The notes under the pieces were generated by a model. The model did no database searches. It saw only the letters and a list, made by a program, of their open reading frames with translations, and was not told where the DNA came from. Source: Cervus elaphus (taxonomy: Eukaryota; Chordata; Mammalia; Artiodactyla; Cervidae). From it: a stretch of DNA of 64,000 bases. The stretch spans positions 80,833,552-80,897,551 of the forward strand of contig NC_057815.1 of the NCBI RefSeq assembly GCF_910594005.1, in the 5' to 3' direction. Of the stretch, positions 23,036 through 34,045 are shown piece by piece; the stretch's first letter is position 1, and each line of letters begins with the position of its first letter. The position numbers were made by a program, and so were the translations under genes.

Positions 23036-23193
23036 AACATATTTGATGGAGAAGGCAACGGCAACCCACTCCAGTACTCTTGCCTGGAAAATCCCATGGA
23101 TGGAGGAGCCTGGTAGGCTGCAGTCCATGGGGTCGCACAGAGTCGGACACGACTAAAGCGACTTAGCAGTAGCAGCAGCAGCAACATATTTGA
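23036..23193 (+). repeat. Headless BovA SINE with 11-bp TSD
   Basis: The body is 23047-23182, from 'tggagaaggcaacggcaacc' to an (AGC)n tail ('gcagtagcagcagcagc'). The duplication 'aacatatttga' is at 23036-23046 and 23183-23193. It lacks the tRNA head and retains several CpG sites, which suggests a young copy. Confidence 0.95.
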
Positions 23194-23417
23194 GATGTCT
23201 GTCTGACGTCTTTATATGGAATGACAACTTGAATGGGTATAATTTTCCTGGGTGAGACTTTTTTCTCCTTTCAGAAATGTGCCCATAACAACTTTACCTT
23301 CTAACATTGAATGTGGTTGTAGGGCAGTCTGAGGCCAGTTTGATTTCTCTTGTTAGTGATGTGGTCCTCTTGCCTATATACTTAGAATATTTTATTCTTT
23401 ATTCATGAAGCTTGATA
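23194..23417. other. Possible L1-like DNA
   Basis: T-rich sequence between the BovA and BovB insertions ('gggtataattttcctgggtg', 'gccagtttgatttctcttgt'). It has the character of antisense LINE material, but I cannot assign it. Confidence 0.35.
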
Positions 23418-24745
23418 ACTTGTTGTTCAGTTGTGTCTGACTCTTTAGTGACCCATGTGACCCATCACCCATGGACTCTTTGTATGCAAGGCTTCCCTAT
23501 CCTTCACCATCTCCCAGAGGATGCTGTCTTGCTCAAACTCATGTCCATTGAGTCAGTGATGCCATCCAGCCATCTCCTCTATTGTCCCCTTGTCTTTCTG
23601 CCCTCAATCTTTCTCAGAATCAGAGACTTTACCAATGAGTTAGCTCTTCGCATCAAGTCACCAAAGTATTGGAGCTTCAGCTTCAGCATTAGTCCTTCTA
23701 ATGAATATTCAGGATTGATTTCCTTTAGGATTGACTGGTTTGATCTCATAGTCCAAGGGACTCTCAAGAATCTTCTCCAACACCATAGCACATAAGCACC
23801 AATTCTTAGGTGTTCAGCCTACATTATGGTCCAACTCTCATATCCATACATGACTACTGGGAAAACCAGCTTTGACTAGATGGATCTTTGCTGGCAAAGT
23901 AATGTCTCTGCTTTTTAATATGCTATCTAGGTTTGTCATAGCTTTTCTTCCAAGGAGTAAGCATCTTTTAATTTCATGGCTGCAGTCACCATCTGCAGTG
24001 ATTTTGAAGCCCAAAAAAATAATAATCTGTCAGTTTTTCTGTTGTTTCTCCATCTATTTGCCATGAAGTGATGTTATCAGATGCCCTCATCTTAGTTTTT
24101 TGAATGTTGAGTTTTAAGCCAGCTTTTTCACTTTCCTTTTTCACTTTCATCAAGAGGCTCTTTAGTTCTTCTTCACTTTCTGCCTTAAGGGTGGTGTCAT
24201 CTGCATATCTGAGATTACTGATATTTGATTGAAATATTGATCAATTTTAAGAAATGTTGATATTTCTCCTGGCAATGTTGATTCCAGCTTATGCTTCATT
24301 CAGCCCAGCATGATGTACTCTGCATATAAGTTAAATAAGCAGTGTGACAATATACAGCCTTGACATATTCCTTTCCCAATTTGGAACCAGTCTGTTGTTC
24401 CACGTCCAGTTCTAACGGTTGCTTCTTGACCTGCATACAGATTTCTCAGGAGGCAGGTAAGATGGTCTGGTATTCCCATATATTGAAGAATTTTCCAGTT
24501 TGTTGTGATCTATACAGTCAAAGGCTTTGGTATAATCAAAAGCAATAGTAGATGTATTTCTGGAATTTTCTTGGTTTTTCTATGATCCACAGATGCTGTC
24601 AATTTGATCTCTGGTTCCTCTGCCTTTTCTAAATCCAGCTTGAACATCTGGAAGTTCACGGTTCACATACTGTCGCAGCCTCACTTGTAGAATTTTGAGT
24701 ATTGTTTTGCTAGTGTCTGAGATGAGTGCAACTATCATCTTAGCC
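23418..24745 (-). mobile_element. BovB LINE, 5'-truncated, minus strand
   Basis: About 1.3 kb of BovB read on the minus strand, from the 3' tail (plus strand 'ttgttgttcagttgtgtctg') back into the RT palm. The motif C codons for Y-A-D-D are intact (reverse complement at 24196-24207), but about 35 extra bases follow at 24221-24260 and frames are broken throughout. Upstream it covers the FIDYAKAFD region (about 24520-24545, decayed) and stops at about 24745. No coding capacity. Confidence 0.93.
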
Positions 24746-25065
24746 TTTTTATATAACATTAATTACACTTTTAGGCATGCCAGTATCTTAAATTATTTTT
24801 CTTATTCTGAGAAGGGGTTACTTTGAACATTTATTTGGCTTTGCCATCTGACTTTTTGAATATCTCTTTTTAAATATTAAACATTAGTAAAATTCTGTCT
24901 CATTCTTTTAAAGTTAGTCAACAGTTTTAAGCCATGGCTAAATGTACGTCCTTTCCTGAGGTTATTTTTTTCCTCAACTGTCTTTATCCATGTTTTATAC
25001 AATTATACTTCGATTTCTCCTTCTTTCTGTTTCCCCTTCTTTCATTTCTCCCTTCTCATTCTTAT
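24746..25065. other. Anonymous AT-rich DNA
   Basis: A T-rich spacer between BovB and L1 with no recognisable content; it may be antisense old LINE. Confidence 0.45.
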
Positions 25066-25978
25066 CTTTTTGGAATCCTTTATTGAAGCATAACTGATAT
25101 TTAGTATTGTATTAGCTTCAAGTATACAACATAGTAAATGGATACTTTTTATAGACTATATTCCATTTAGTTATTACAAAAATGTTGGTTATATTCCCTG
25201 TGCTGTACATCACATCCTTTATCTTCTTTTATACCTAGTAGCTGTTTCTCTTAATCTCCTCCCCCATGTCTCACTCCTCCTTGACTCTTCTTCCCACTGG
25301 TAACCGCTAGTTTATTCTCTATATCTGAGTCTGTTTGTTATATTTATTTATTTAAAAAAAAAAAACAACTTAGATTCCACACATAAGTGAAAGCATGTAT
25401 GTTTATCTTTCTCTGACTTACTTCACTATGCATACGCTCCACGACCATCCATTTTGTTGCAGATGGTCAAATTTCATTCTTTTTATGGCTGAGTAATACT
25501 CTATTATGTGTGTATTAACATTACACACCAAATATTCTTTATCCATTCAGCTGTTGGACACTTAGGCTGCTTCTATAGCTTGTCTATTGTAAATAATACT
25601 GCTATAAATATTGAGGTGCATGTATCTTTTTAAATTAATGTTTTAGTTTTTTTTTTTCAAATATATACCCAGGAGTAGAATTGCTGGATCATATGGTAGT
25701 TCTAGTTTTAGTTTTTTGAGAAACCTCTATACTGTTTTGCATAGTGCTTGTACCAATTACATTCCCACCAGCAGTGTACCAGAGTACTCATTACTCAGCA
25801 TCCTCTTCAATACTTTTTACTTCTGTCTCTTTGATAATAGCCATTCTGATGGGTGTAAGGGGATAGCTTACTGTGGTTTTGATATGCATTTTCCTGATAA
25901 CTAGTGATGATGAACTTCTTGTCATATGCCTGTTGGACTGTATATCTTCTTTGGAAAAACATATATTCAGATCTTTTT
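25066..25978 (-). mobile_element. L1 3' half, minus strand
   Basis: Antisense L1: 3' UTR at the left ('gaatcctttattgaagcata', 'ctgtgctgtacatcacatcc'), then the end of ORF2 in reverse ('tttttatggctgagtaatac', 'agaattgctggatcatatgg', 'ccattctgatgggtgtaagg'). It stops at about 25978, where orientation switches. Together with 25979-26342 it is a single L1 insertion with an inverted 5' segment. Confidence 0.88.
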
Positions 25979-26079
25979 CTCAAAATGGATTAAATTAAGC
26001 CTGAGACCAGAAACCACAAAAGTCCTAGAAGAAAACATAGGTGTTACACTCTCTGACATAAATAAGTCTTAGCTATATA

Positions 26080-26110
<31 letters not shown>

Positions 26111-26342
26111 GGATCTGTCTCCTCAGGCAAGGGAAACAAAAACAAAAAGCCAATGGCACCTAACCAAATGTAAAATCTTTTCCAGAGCAAAGGAAACCAT
26201 CAATAAAACAGACAAGCTACTGAGTAGGAGAAGATATTTGCAAATGATGTGTCTGGTAAGAGTTAATATCCAAAATACATAAAGAGCTCATACAACTCCA
26301 TATTTGAAAAAAAAAATCATTTAAAAGTGTGCAAAGGACTTC
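25979..26342 (+). mobile_element. Inverted 5' segment of the same L1
   Basis: Sense L1 ORF2: 'aaaccacaaaagtcctagaa', 'gatctgtctcctcaggcaag', 'gagaagatatttgcaaatga', 'ccaaaatacataaagagctc', ending at 'gtgtgcaaaggact'. The last L1 word before the right end adjoins, in L1 order, the first word of the antisense segment at 25978 ('ctgaatatatgtttttcc' in sense), so almost nothing was lost at the inversion. This is the expected product of twin priming. A (TA)n microsatellite has expanded inside at 26074-26110. Confidence 0.85.
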
Positions 26343-26488
26343 ATTCTTTTTTCACTCCCTCCCTCACCAACCCTTACTGAACTCCATCTCTCATCTCTGC
26401 ATCCAGGTCTAGTATGTTTATATGACTGTCATGTTCTATCTTAGCAGGTTTTATCATGGACACCCCCTGATCCTCAGACGTAAGGTAC

Positions 26489-26700
26489 AAGCGTGCATGC
26501 TCAGTTGTTTCAATTGTGTCCAACTGTTTGTGACACTAGGACTATATCCTGCCAGGCTTGTCTGTCCGTGAGATCCTCCAGGCAAGAATACTGGTGGGTT
26601 GACATGCCCTCCTCCAGGGAAACTTCCTGACCCAGGGATTGGACCCAGTTCTCTTGCATTGCAGGCAGATTCTTGACTGCTGAGCACCAGGGAAGCCCCG
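26489..26700 (-). repeat. Bov-tA SINE, full length
   Basis: Reverse-complement Bov-tA from 'gctcagttgtttcaattgtg' to the head 'gagcaccagggaagccc'. Several small deletions ('gaatactggtgggttg') mark it as moderately old. Confidence 0.9.
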
Positions 26701-26879
26701 TTTTCTCCTCTACCTTCAAGCAAATCTTATCAGTGCTGATGTTTTGTCTTGAAGGATCATTAGGAATATGTTTTTAAAAGATGGGTAGTGCTTTCCTTAT
26801 AGAGGAAATAGCATGTGTGAAATCACAGTGGTGAAACAGAGCCAATTGTGAAGACTATGTGCCAAGAGAAATAATTCTT

Positions 26880-27297
26880 AGCCTGGCTTGGCAGCCACTT
26901 GCACCAGAATCTCCCAGAGAGTGAATGTTAAAAATGCAAATTTGGGGGCCCTATTTTAGACCTGGGCTTCCCTGGTAACCCAGCTGGTAAAGAATCTGCC
27001 TGCAATGCAGGAGACCTCGGTTTGATTTCTGGGTGAGGAAGTTCCCCTGGAGAAGTGATAGGTTACCCACTCCAGTATTTTTCCCTGGAGTATCTCCATG
27101 GACAAAGGCATCTGGCGGGCTACAGTCCCTGAAGTTGCAAAGAGTCAGACACAACTGAATGACTAAGCACAGCACATTTTAGACCTATGCAGTCATAACG
27201 GCAGAGCAGGCTGTCTAGGTTTTTGTATAATAAATAAAGTGGTTCATGTGAGAGCAGGCATTATAGATGCTCAAGTTTGAGAATCATTACATCAGAA
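26880..27297 (-). mobile_element. MER5-like hAT MITE split by Bov-tA
   Basis: Left part 26880-26963 ('agaatctcccagagagtgaa', 'tgttaaaaatgcaaatttgg') and right part 27187-27297 ending 'ctcaagtttgagaatcatta', the usual MER5 terminal wording. The two parts are joined again if the Bov-tA and one copy of its target duplication are removed. Confidence 0.65.
26953..27186 (+). repeat. Bov-tA SINE with 11-bp TSD
   Basis: Full-length sense Bov-tA at 26964-27175, from 'gggcttccctggtaacccag' to 'gactaagcacagcac'. The duplication 'attttagacct' lies at 26953-26963 and 27176-27186. The target is inside the MER5-like element. Confidence 0.96.
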
Positions 27298-27587
27298 TTC
27301 TGATATTGTATGGTATAATTAGGAAAGAGCCTGATTATGAAGAGCTTAATCTGCCTCAGTAAAAGAAACATTCAACTTGTCTTGTGGGTTATGTAAATCC
27401 ATGGAGGGGTCTCAGTCGATAGAGATTTTCATCAGACTTGCCTTTTAAAAAGTAGAATGTGCAGGAAACGGCTGGAGGCTTCTCTCATAAGGTTTTTGGT
27501 ACTTTGATTTTTTTTTCCTTCTATTTTCTGTATTTTAAAAATATGTATATTGTAAAATATGTATTATATTTTTAAAAACACTTATTG

Positions 27588-27722
27588 CTTATGTGCCCTT
27601 AGTGGCTCAGTCTGTCCAACTCTCTGCTACCCTTTAGATTGTAGCCTGCCAGGCTCCTCTGTCTTTGGATTTTTCAGGCAAGATTACTGGATTGAGTTGT
27701 CATTTTTTTCTCCAAAAAACCT
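27588..27722 (-). repeat. Bov-tA fragment
   Basis: Reverse-complement BovA body ('gattgtagcctgccaggctc', 'caggcaagattactggattg') ending near 27720 before the tRNA head would begin. Decayed. Confidence 0.82.
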
Positions 27723-27845
27723 TGTCAAGTTATCCAAATTTCAAATGGTGCAATAGACATGGAACAAGGGGTGAATGGGTTTGAATAGACTAGAAGTAGG
27801 GAGAAGAATCTCAGGCAAGACAAAGGATAATCATCAAAGATTCCT

Positions 27846-28070
27846 GGGACTTCCCTGGTTTTCAAATGGCTAAGACTTCCTTTCCAATGCAGGGGGTGTG
27901 GATTTGACATCTGGTGGCAGAGCTAATGTTCCACATGTCTTGTGGCCAATAAGCCAAAAAATATAAAACAGAAGCAATATTGTAGCAAATTCAATGAAGA
28001 CTTTAGAAATAGTTCACATAAAAAAAAAACAAAAAACCTCTAAAAAAAATAAAGTGACTACATCATTAAA
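27846..28070 (+). repeat. CHR-2-type SINE with A-rich tail
   Basis: 'gggacttccctggttttcaa', 'atggctaagacttcctttcc', 'aatgcagggggtgtgg', 'ttgtggccaataagcc', then the 3' segment 'aagcaatattgtagcaaatt' and several A runs to 28070. This is a full-length copy with its tail. Confidence 0.85.
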
Positions 28071-28921
28071 AAAAAAGATTACTCCTAACCTAGTTTAGTA
28101 TCACCACTATTATGAGACAAGATCCATCTTAATATATGTGAAGAAATATTTGGGGATGGTAGATATGAAAAAGAGTCAGAAGTTAGACTTGAGGCAAAGG
28201 ATTGCCAAACTAAAGTCAGGAAGTTTTCTAAAATTTAAGTAACAAACACGAGCAGGGGATTATTACACAATAAAGAAAAAAAAAACAAAACCTGATTGGA
28301 TCCCACATAACTAATACTACTTTTGCTAATGAGCACTTGACCTACTTCCTTCAAAGATTACTTGTGTTTGTTATCTCTCCAAGCTAAAGATCGTCAAAGC
28401 ACTAGTAGGAATATTTTTGGGTGCAATCAAACTAGACAAGTAGAATACTCTTTTGCAAGCAGTTATCAAGTTAGTGGGTCTGTGAGATAATAAGACAAGA
28501 TGTAAAGCTATGGTTTTTCACCTTCATCTAAACAAAACATGTTACTATCACATTCATGTACTTGTATTCTTGAGGTAGCAGAGATGGCAAGAAAGAGTGT
28601 ATCTGGATCACCATTTGTAATCCACTTGAACCTCTCTTCATAAAGTTAACTACATACTTATATATCAAATGCAATTATTTTCTTCTACAATCTAAAGTCA
28701 GTTTGTTTCAATAGGCTGTTAGCTCTAGTACAATCAGTGCCCCTGATTGAATGTGATTGCTTGGCCTTTTCTCTCCCTAAGAACTAATTGATTAATTGTT
28801 GGTATGATCTATTTCCTGTTATTTTTCCAAATAATCTTAGAAATGTTGTTTGATAAATATTTAGGCATTGAAGAATTTACTACATTTACAGAGATGGTCT
28901 CCTAACAGTAGAACACATGAA
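28071..28921. other. Anonymous DNA
   Basis: No gene or repeat family recognised in about 850 bp; an A-rich run occurs at 28275-28290. Confidence 0.5.
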
Positions 28922-29130
28922 TTGTGGCTCAGAGGTTAAAGCATCTGCCTCCAATGCGGGAGACCCTGGTTCGATCCCTGGGTCGGGAAGATCCCCTGGA
29001 GAAGGAAATGGTAACCCACTCCAGCATTCTTGCCTGGAGAATCCCATGGATGGAGGAGCCTGGTAGGCTACAGTCCACGAGGTTGCAAAGCATTGGACAT
29101 GACTGAGTTATCTCACTTTCACTTTTCACT
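28922..29130 (+). repeat. Bov-tA SINE, full length
   Basis: Sense copy with head 'ttgtggctcagaggttaaag', an intact B-box 'ggttcgatccc' (about 28968-28978), BovA core and tail 'gactgagttatctcactttc'. The intact CpG in the B-box suggests modest age. Confidence 0.95.
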
Positions 29131-29276
29131 CTGTGGTTGAAAAATCTAACTTCTAGCAATAGTCAAAATTTCACAACTAACTCCATCAGTAGACATTAGT
29201 GTACAAGAGGAAGTTATAAGTGACAGTAAAGAAAGAAATAAATGGGCTTGAAGGTTGGAAAGAAAGAAAGAAAAAA

Positions 29277-29474
29277 AGTGAAGTCACTCAGTCGTGTCCA
29301 GTTCTTTGTGACCCCATGGACTGTAGCCTACCACGCTCCTCTGTCCATGGGATTTTCCAGGCAAGAGTACTGGAGTGGATTGCCACTTCCTTCTTCAGAG
29401 TATCTTCCCAGCCCAGGGATGGAACTTGGGTCTCTCGCATTGTAGGCAGACACTTTACCATCTGAGCCACCAGG
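29277..29474 (-). repeat. Bov-tA SINE, full length
   Basis: Reverse-complement copy with tail 'gtgaagtcactcagtcgtgt' and head 'catctgagccaccaggg'. A (GAAA)n stretch lies at its 3' side (29259-29276). Near-matching flanks 'tgaaggttggaa' (29249) and 'tgaaggtcggaa' (29476) are a plausible target duplication with one mismatch. Confidence 0.93.
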
Positions 29475-29719
29475 GTGAAGGTCGGAAGCTGAAACTAAAT
29501 CTAGAAAGTAATGTGTGTTGTTTGTGAAATCTCTTCTCTTTATTGTAAAAGGGAGCTCACTGGGTAGTTGCAATTTGAAAACTGATATTTCATCTTATAT
29601 GGAAGATTTATAGTAGAATTAATTCCAAATCTTCTTGGTAGGAAGAATGCAAAATATCCCCAAATTATGTGCATGTCTATTACTTTGAGTATTAACAGTG
29701 AATTTAATACAAAAATCAC

Positions 29720-29800
29720 AAAATAATTATATATATTACTTATTTATATATATAAGTAATATATATAAAATATATATATTACTTATTTATATAAGTAATA
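29720..29800. repeat. AT-rich palindromes
   Basis: Two near-identical inverted repeats: 29736-29759 with arms 'ttacttat' and 'ataagtaa', and 29779-29798 with the same arms, joined by TA-rich DNA. They may form small cruciforms and point to a local duplication. Confidence 0.7.
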
Positions 29801-31771
29801 AAGCAGTCAAATATAGCCGTGTCTTTTTTGAAAAAGAAATAATTTCAGCATCCAAAACACATTTTTATTAAAATACATATATTTTAAGATAGCTTACTAC
29901 ATTTTGGAAGTATAGTGAAATGTGGAAAATGCTTCCCTATGTGAGCCCGTTGAAATCTAACTCATATCAAGTCCCCATCTTCCTTCACATTGCATTGAAT
30001 TGCTAGAGATGCATTCCTAGTCACAGTATAGCTTATACTTAACACACTCCATAATTGAGTCTTCATTCATTTCTTCACAGGATTACTCATAACTGCTGAG
30101 GGGCTCAGTCATTTTGTGGAGACCTAAACAAGAAATCATGCAGCCAGTTGAATTAAGCAAAATGTGCCATGGCAAGGAAATCATGAAGAATAGTTAAAAA
30201 AAATGGATAGAGCATTTTATTAATGCTATGCATTAATCTCTGGGTTTAGATCATTGTACAAATGACAAACTTGAGCAACAACATAAATGTATGAGAAAAT
30301 AGAACAATTGGCTGCTTTAACTCAGCTTTCTCTCATATATGCCCACATCTTTGGGCTTAAAAGTGAATATCTCTATGGAAGGCTGCAATTTGAAGTGAGC
30401 GTAACGTCTCGATAATTCAATGCATGAGATGTTGCATTCTCTGAGTGAAATCCTATGTGTCTATGGAAGGTCAGCCTGGCAGTCTCTGGGCATAAGTTTG
30501 AGCAGACAGTCTTGAACAGTTCTCCTTTGTGATTGCTGTGACTGGCCTTCAGCGGTGAGTGGCAAATTTACTCCGCTCTCACCAACCTGAGAGAAAAATA
30601 AGGCTTTAAGTTAGCACTTTCTGCTCCTTCTTAACCAGTCTATTTAATGACACAGATGGAATGAGTGTTTTTTTACTTATTCATTTAGCATATTTTTATT
30701 GGTTTATTGACAAACTATGGATGATACTGAGAGCTAGGGTCACAGATATGAAAGACCAGTCTCAAGTTCTCACAGGACCTAAGAGCACGAAGGAAGCTCA
30801 CGGACCAGTTTCAACCTGGACCACAGTTTTGGTCTCCTGTGTTGAGGCCAAGTAAAGATGCAGCCATTTGACTTTATTTTGCTTTTGTTAGTTCTTTGAA
30901 CACAACTTTTTCTAATCCCATTTTTGTGGACTCTTTAAGGCTAAGTTGGAGTCACTAGGAATTATAGGACTAACTATATACCCTACATGAAAGATAAAAT
31001 GTACCATTCGAGGGTCAAATAATACAAGTCACGGGAATGCATGTAAGACTATTTGACCTAGCACAATTCTGATGGAGACATTCCATTCTTTTTCTATTTA
31101 TTTTACTATGCAACCAGAATTGCATGTTTTGCTGAATTCATTTTTTAAGGTAAACAAAAGCCAGTATAGTCCCAAGCATAATTGAATAAGTGTATTAGAT
31201 TTACCTTTTCAAGTAAAACCTACAAACCTAGACAATATAATTAGTTAATTCTTTTCAGATGTTCACAAAGAAATGCAAACCTTGAGAGAAGGCAAATACT
31301 AGAAATTATGTATTTGCTAGCTGTCTCCTTGGGGATATTTTCTAAATCTTCACTTTGCAGTATGGTGCCCATTAACCACATGTGATAATTAAAGTTAAAA
31401 TTAATAAAACTATGAATCCAGTTCTTCAAACAGGTCACATTTCTAGTGCTCAATATTGAATGTGGTAGTGATCTCCACATTGAACAGTGCAGAGATATAG
31501 AATATTTTCATCATCAGAGAAAGTTCTTTGGGCAGTGTCATTCTAGCCATTGCATAGGAAATTGAAATCTAAGCAGAACATAGGGTTCACTTTAAAGTAA
31601 AAGGGTGGTAAGTTCTAGGGTGGTGAATTAGCTGGTATTTGTTGAGAACTGTACAGAAAAGAGAGCTGTGTAGAGAGGCACTGGGCTGTGCTGAACATAT
31701 ATGGAGCAAGACTCCATGAAGAATGTAAGCAGAGACACCAGAGGTCATACAGTGTTGGGAGACCTTAGAAT
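29801..31771. other. Anonymous DNA, about 2 kb
   Basis: Nothing gene-like or family-assignable; short frames such as 30661-30855 (+), 31241-31480 (-) and 31587-31799 (-) have no domain. Confidence 0.5.
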
Positions 31772-32036
31772 TATATCCCAGCCAGAGTACTTTGGCCACC
31801 TGATGCGAAGAGCCGACTCATTAGAAACGATCCTGATGCTGGGAGAGATTGAAGGCAAAAGGGAAGAGGGTGGCACAGGATAAGGTGGTTAAATAGCATC
31901 ACTGGCTCAATGGACATGAACTTGAGCAAACTCTGGGAGATAATAAAGGACAGGGAAGCCTGCTGTTCTGCAGTCCATGGGGTTGCAAAGAGTCAGACAC
32001 GACTTAGCAACTGAACAACAACAGAGTATATCCCAG
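31772..32036 (+). mobile_element. BovB 3' end with 10-bp TSD
   Basis: A 245-bp BovB 3' terminus at 31782-32026, from 'gagtactttggccacctgat' to 'acttagcaactgaacaacaa'. The duplication 'tatatcccag' at 31772-31781 and 32027-32036 fixes the insertion. The coding part is the C-terminal tail only. Confidence 0.93.
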
Positions 32037-32687
32037 ACAGGTTCTTGATAAGAACCTCAGGCATTCAGTTGAGGCTATTAAAAATACCCACTTTGAAAGT
32101 AAAAGCCATAGTCTAGAGTAGAGGCTATGCTCGCAGGACTAAGGATGTAATCAATATAGAGTCATATTAATAAATAATAAAAAGTCTGACATGCTACACT
32201 CTTTAGGTGTGTAGGGTAGTGATGTTTGCAACTCACTTAGAAAAGCATCAAGATGTATGAATAGGTGAATATACATAATCAAATGAGTATAACCAAGTAT
32301 TGACAACTGTAGAATCTAGATGGTGGTTTATGAGTTTTCTTTGTATAATTCTTAAGCTTTCTGTATGTGTGAAAATCTCCATGATTGCTGAGGGAAAAAG
32401 GATGAAAATGATTTGCCAGAAATGCAACTGTCTGAAACACAATATGGTCAGAATGAAGACTGTTATGATCCAGGTGCCCTCAATATATTATCCATGGTAT
32501 ACAAGCAGACAGTGAAAACTGGTAAGATGTGAAGGAACAGGAAAATAGGACAGAAACAATCACTGAAATAGATAGGCCATCTGGTGAGATTAGAAGACTA
32601 GAAATTAACAACACTCATTGTCAATGTTTAAAGAATTTGAGAAGAAACTAGAAAAAAAAATTGTGTGGTATCAGAAGGGGAATGAAT
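32037..32687. other. Anonymous DNA
   Basis: No assignable content. Two mutually antisense short frames (32248-32442, 32300-32515) are treated as chance. Confidence 0.5.
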
Positions 32688-33085
32688 AAACAAATTTTGG
32701 TGTATTCATCTAATGCAATAGCACTACATGCAACAAGAACGATAAACTATTGATAGATGTCACTGAGCTTCACCCATGGGGTTGCATTATAGTGAGGGAA
32801 AGAGGTCATTCAAAAAGGAGCACAGAATGTGTTAATACACCTATATTAAATTTGTGAATAGGCAAACTGAGCCATTGTGATAGGCATCAAAACAATGCTT
32901 TTATTTGGAGGGTGGAGACTGACAGGAAGGGGTATGAGGAAACTTCCTAGGATAATGGAAATATTCCACATGCCCTTTGCAGAGTTATTGGTGCTGTAGG
33001 TTTATACACTTGTCAAAGCCATCAAATTGTACTCTTAATATGTGTCATTGCCACCGTATGTAAATTCTGTCACAAAGTAAATCAC
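32688..33085 (+). mobile_element. Old L1 3' end
   Basis: 'aataaacaaattttggtgta', 'ataaactattgatagatgtc', 'tggaaatattccacatgccc', 'ttatacacttgtcaaagcca', 'tcaaattgtactcttaata', 'gtatgtaaattctgtcac' track the end of ORF2 and the 3' UTR of an L1M-type element in sense orientation. Confidence 0.75.
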
Positions 33086-33254
33086 ATATGCATGTATGCA
33101 CTAATATCAGATAGAAAAATTGACTTTATTTAGATAATGTTTTCAACATTCAAATTCAAACTCAATGCCGTTTCTTATCTAGCATTTCTATTTTAAATGT
33201 GCTACATTATAACTGACAGAGTGATCTATGCAAGGAGATTCATATTAATGTAGC

Positions 33255-33495
33255 ACTGATGTCAAAATTACTGTCCCCTCACTATGTGCCTGTGGGAAGT
33301 ACTAATAACATAACATGCATTTTCTCATTTAGTTTCTTACAGCACTGTAAAATATATTCTTATTTTACAGATTAAGAGATTGAGGTAAAGATGCAAAATA
33401 ATGTTGCTGAACATCATGCAGCTAATAGAACAATAGAGCTGAAATGAAATCCCCAATTTTCTGATCCTCAAACCCACACTCTTAACCTACTAATT
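33255..33495 (-). repeat. MIR SINE, near full length
   Basis: Antisense MIR: 'cattttctcatttagtttct', 'ttattttacagattaagaga', 'catgcagctaatagaacaat', 'agagctgaaatgaaatcccc', 'aaacccacactcttaaccta'. It spans from the 3' part to near the tRNA-derived head, which is longer than most copies here. Confidence 0.8.
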
Positions 33496-33555
33496 TGAAG
33501 TTTTATTTTTCATACATACCCCTTTCTTAAGGCTGGATTTACTTTGGTGTATGGA

Positions 33556-33769
33556 ATGAAGTGACTCATTGGAAAAGACCCTGATGCTAGTAAAGATTGA
33601 AGGTAGGAAGAGAAGGGGACAGCAGAGGATGAGGAGGTTGGATGGCATCACCGACTCGATGGACATGTGTTTGAGCAAGCTCTGGGAGTTGGTGATGGAC
33701 AGGGAAGCCTGGTGTGCTGCAGTCAATGAAGTCACAGAGTCGGTCATGACTGACGGAACTGAACTGAAG
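33556..33769 (+). mobile_element. BovB 3' end fragment
   Basis: BovB C-terminal tail from 'ttggaaaagaccctgatgct' through 'gatggcatcaccgactcgat' to 'gacggaactgaactgaag'. No clear target duplication was seen. Confidence 0.92.
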
Positions 33770-34004
33770 GAATTATGTGAGCATTTCATTTCTTTAGGAG
33801 AAGTAGCTTATCCATCCAACTTTCACATCATGTTGATTTTCTATCCATTGAGGACCCCGGGTGATTTCCTTCTTTTCTTGGTAGCAGGACTACAATTAGT
33901 GTCTACACTGAGTGAAACCAACAGAAAAAAATTTCATTTAAGGTTGATTATAGTAGTAATTATGTAAAACTATCAATAATAGGCCTTTGGTAGGGGTGAG
34001 CATA

Positions 34005-34035
34005 TGCATGACTTAGTGACTGAACTGAACTAAGT
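34005..34035 (+). repeat. Minimal BovB/BovA tail fragment
   Basis: The 30-bp 'gcatgacttagtgactgaac' plus 'tgaactaag' matches only the last bases of BovB or BovA in sense. It faces the antisense BovB tail 17 bp downstream, giving an inverted repeat (34007-34025 against 34053-34071). Confidence 0.6.
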
Positions 34036-34045
34036 ATGCACATTT

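Larger units (their letters stand above)
26785..27480 (-). mobile_element. L2 LINE, antisense, twice interrupted
   Basis: Left part 26785-26875 ('gaggaaatagcatgtgtgaa') and right part 27325-27480 ('gcctgattatgaagagctta', 'tttcatcagacttgcctttt', 'aaaaagtagaatgtgcagga') follow the antisense L2 order. The gap is filled by a MER5-like element, which itself is split by a Bov-tA. Three insertion ages are visible. Confidence 0.6.
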
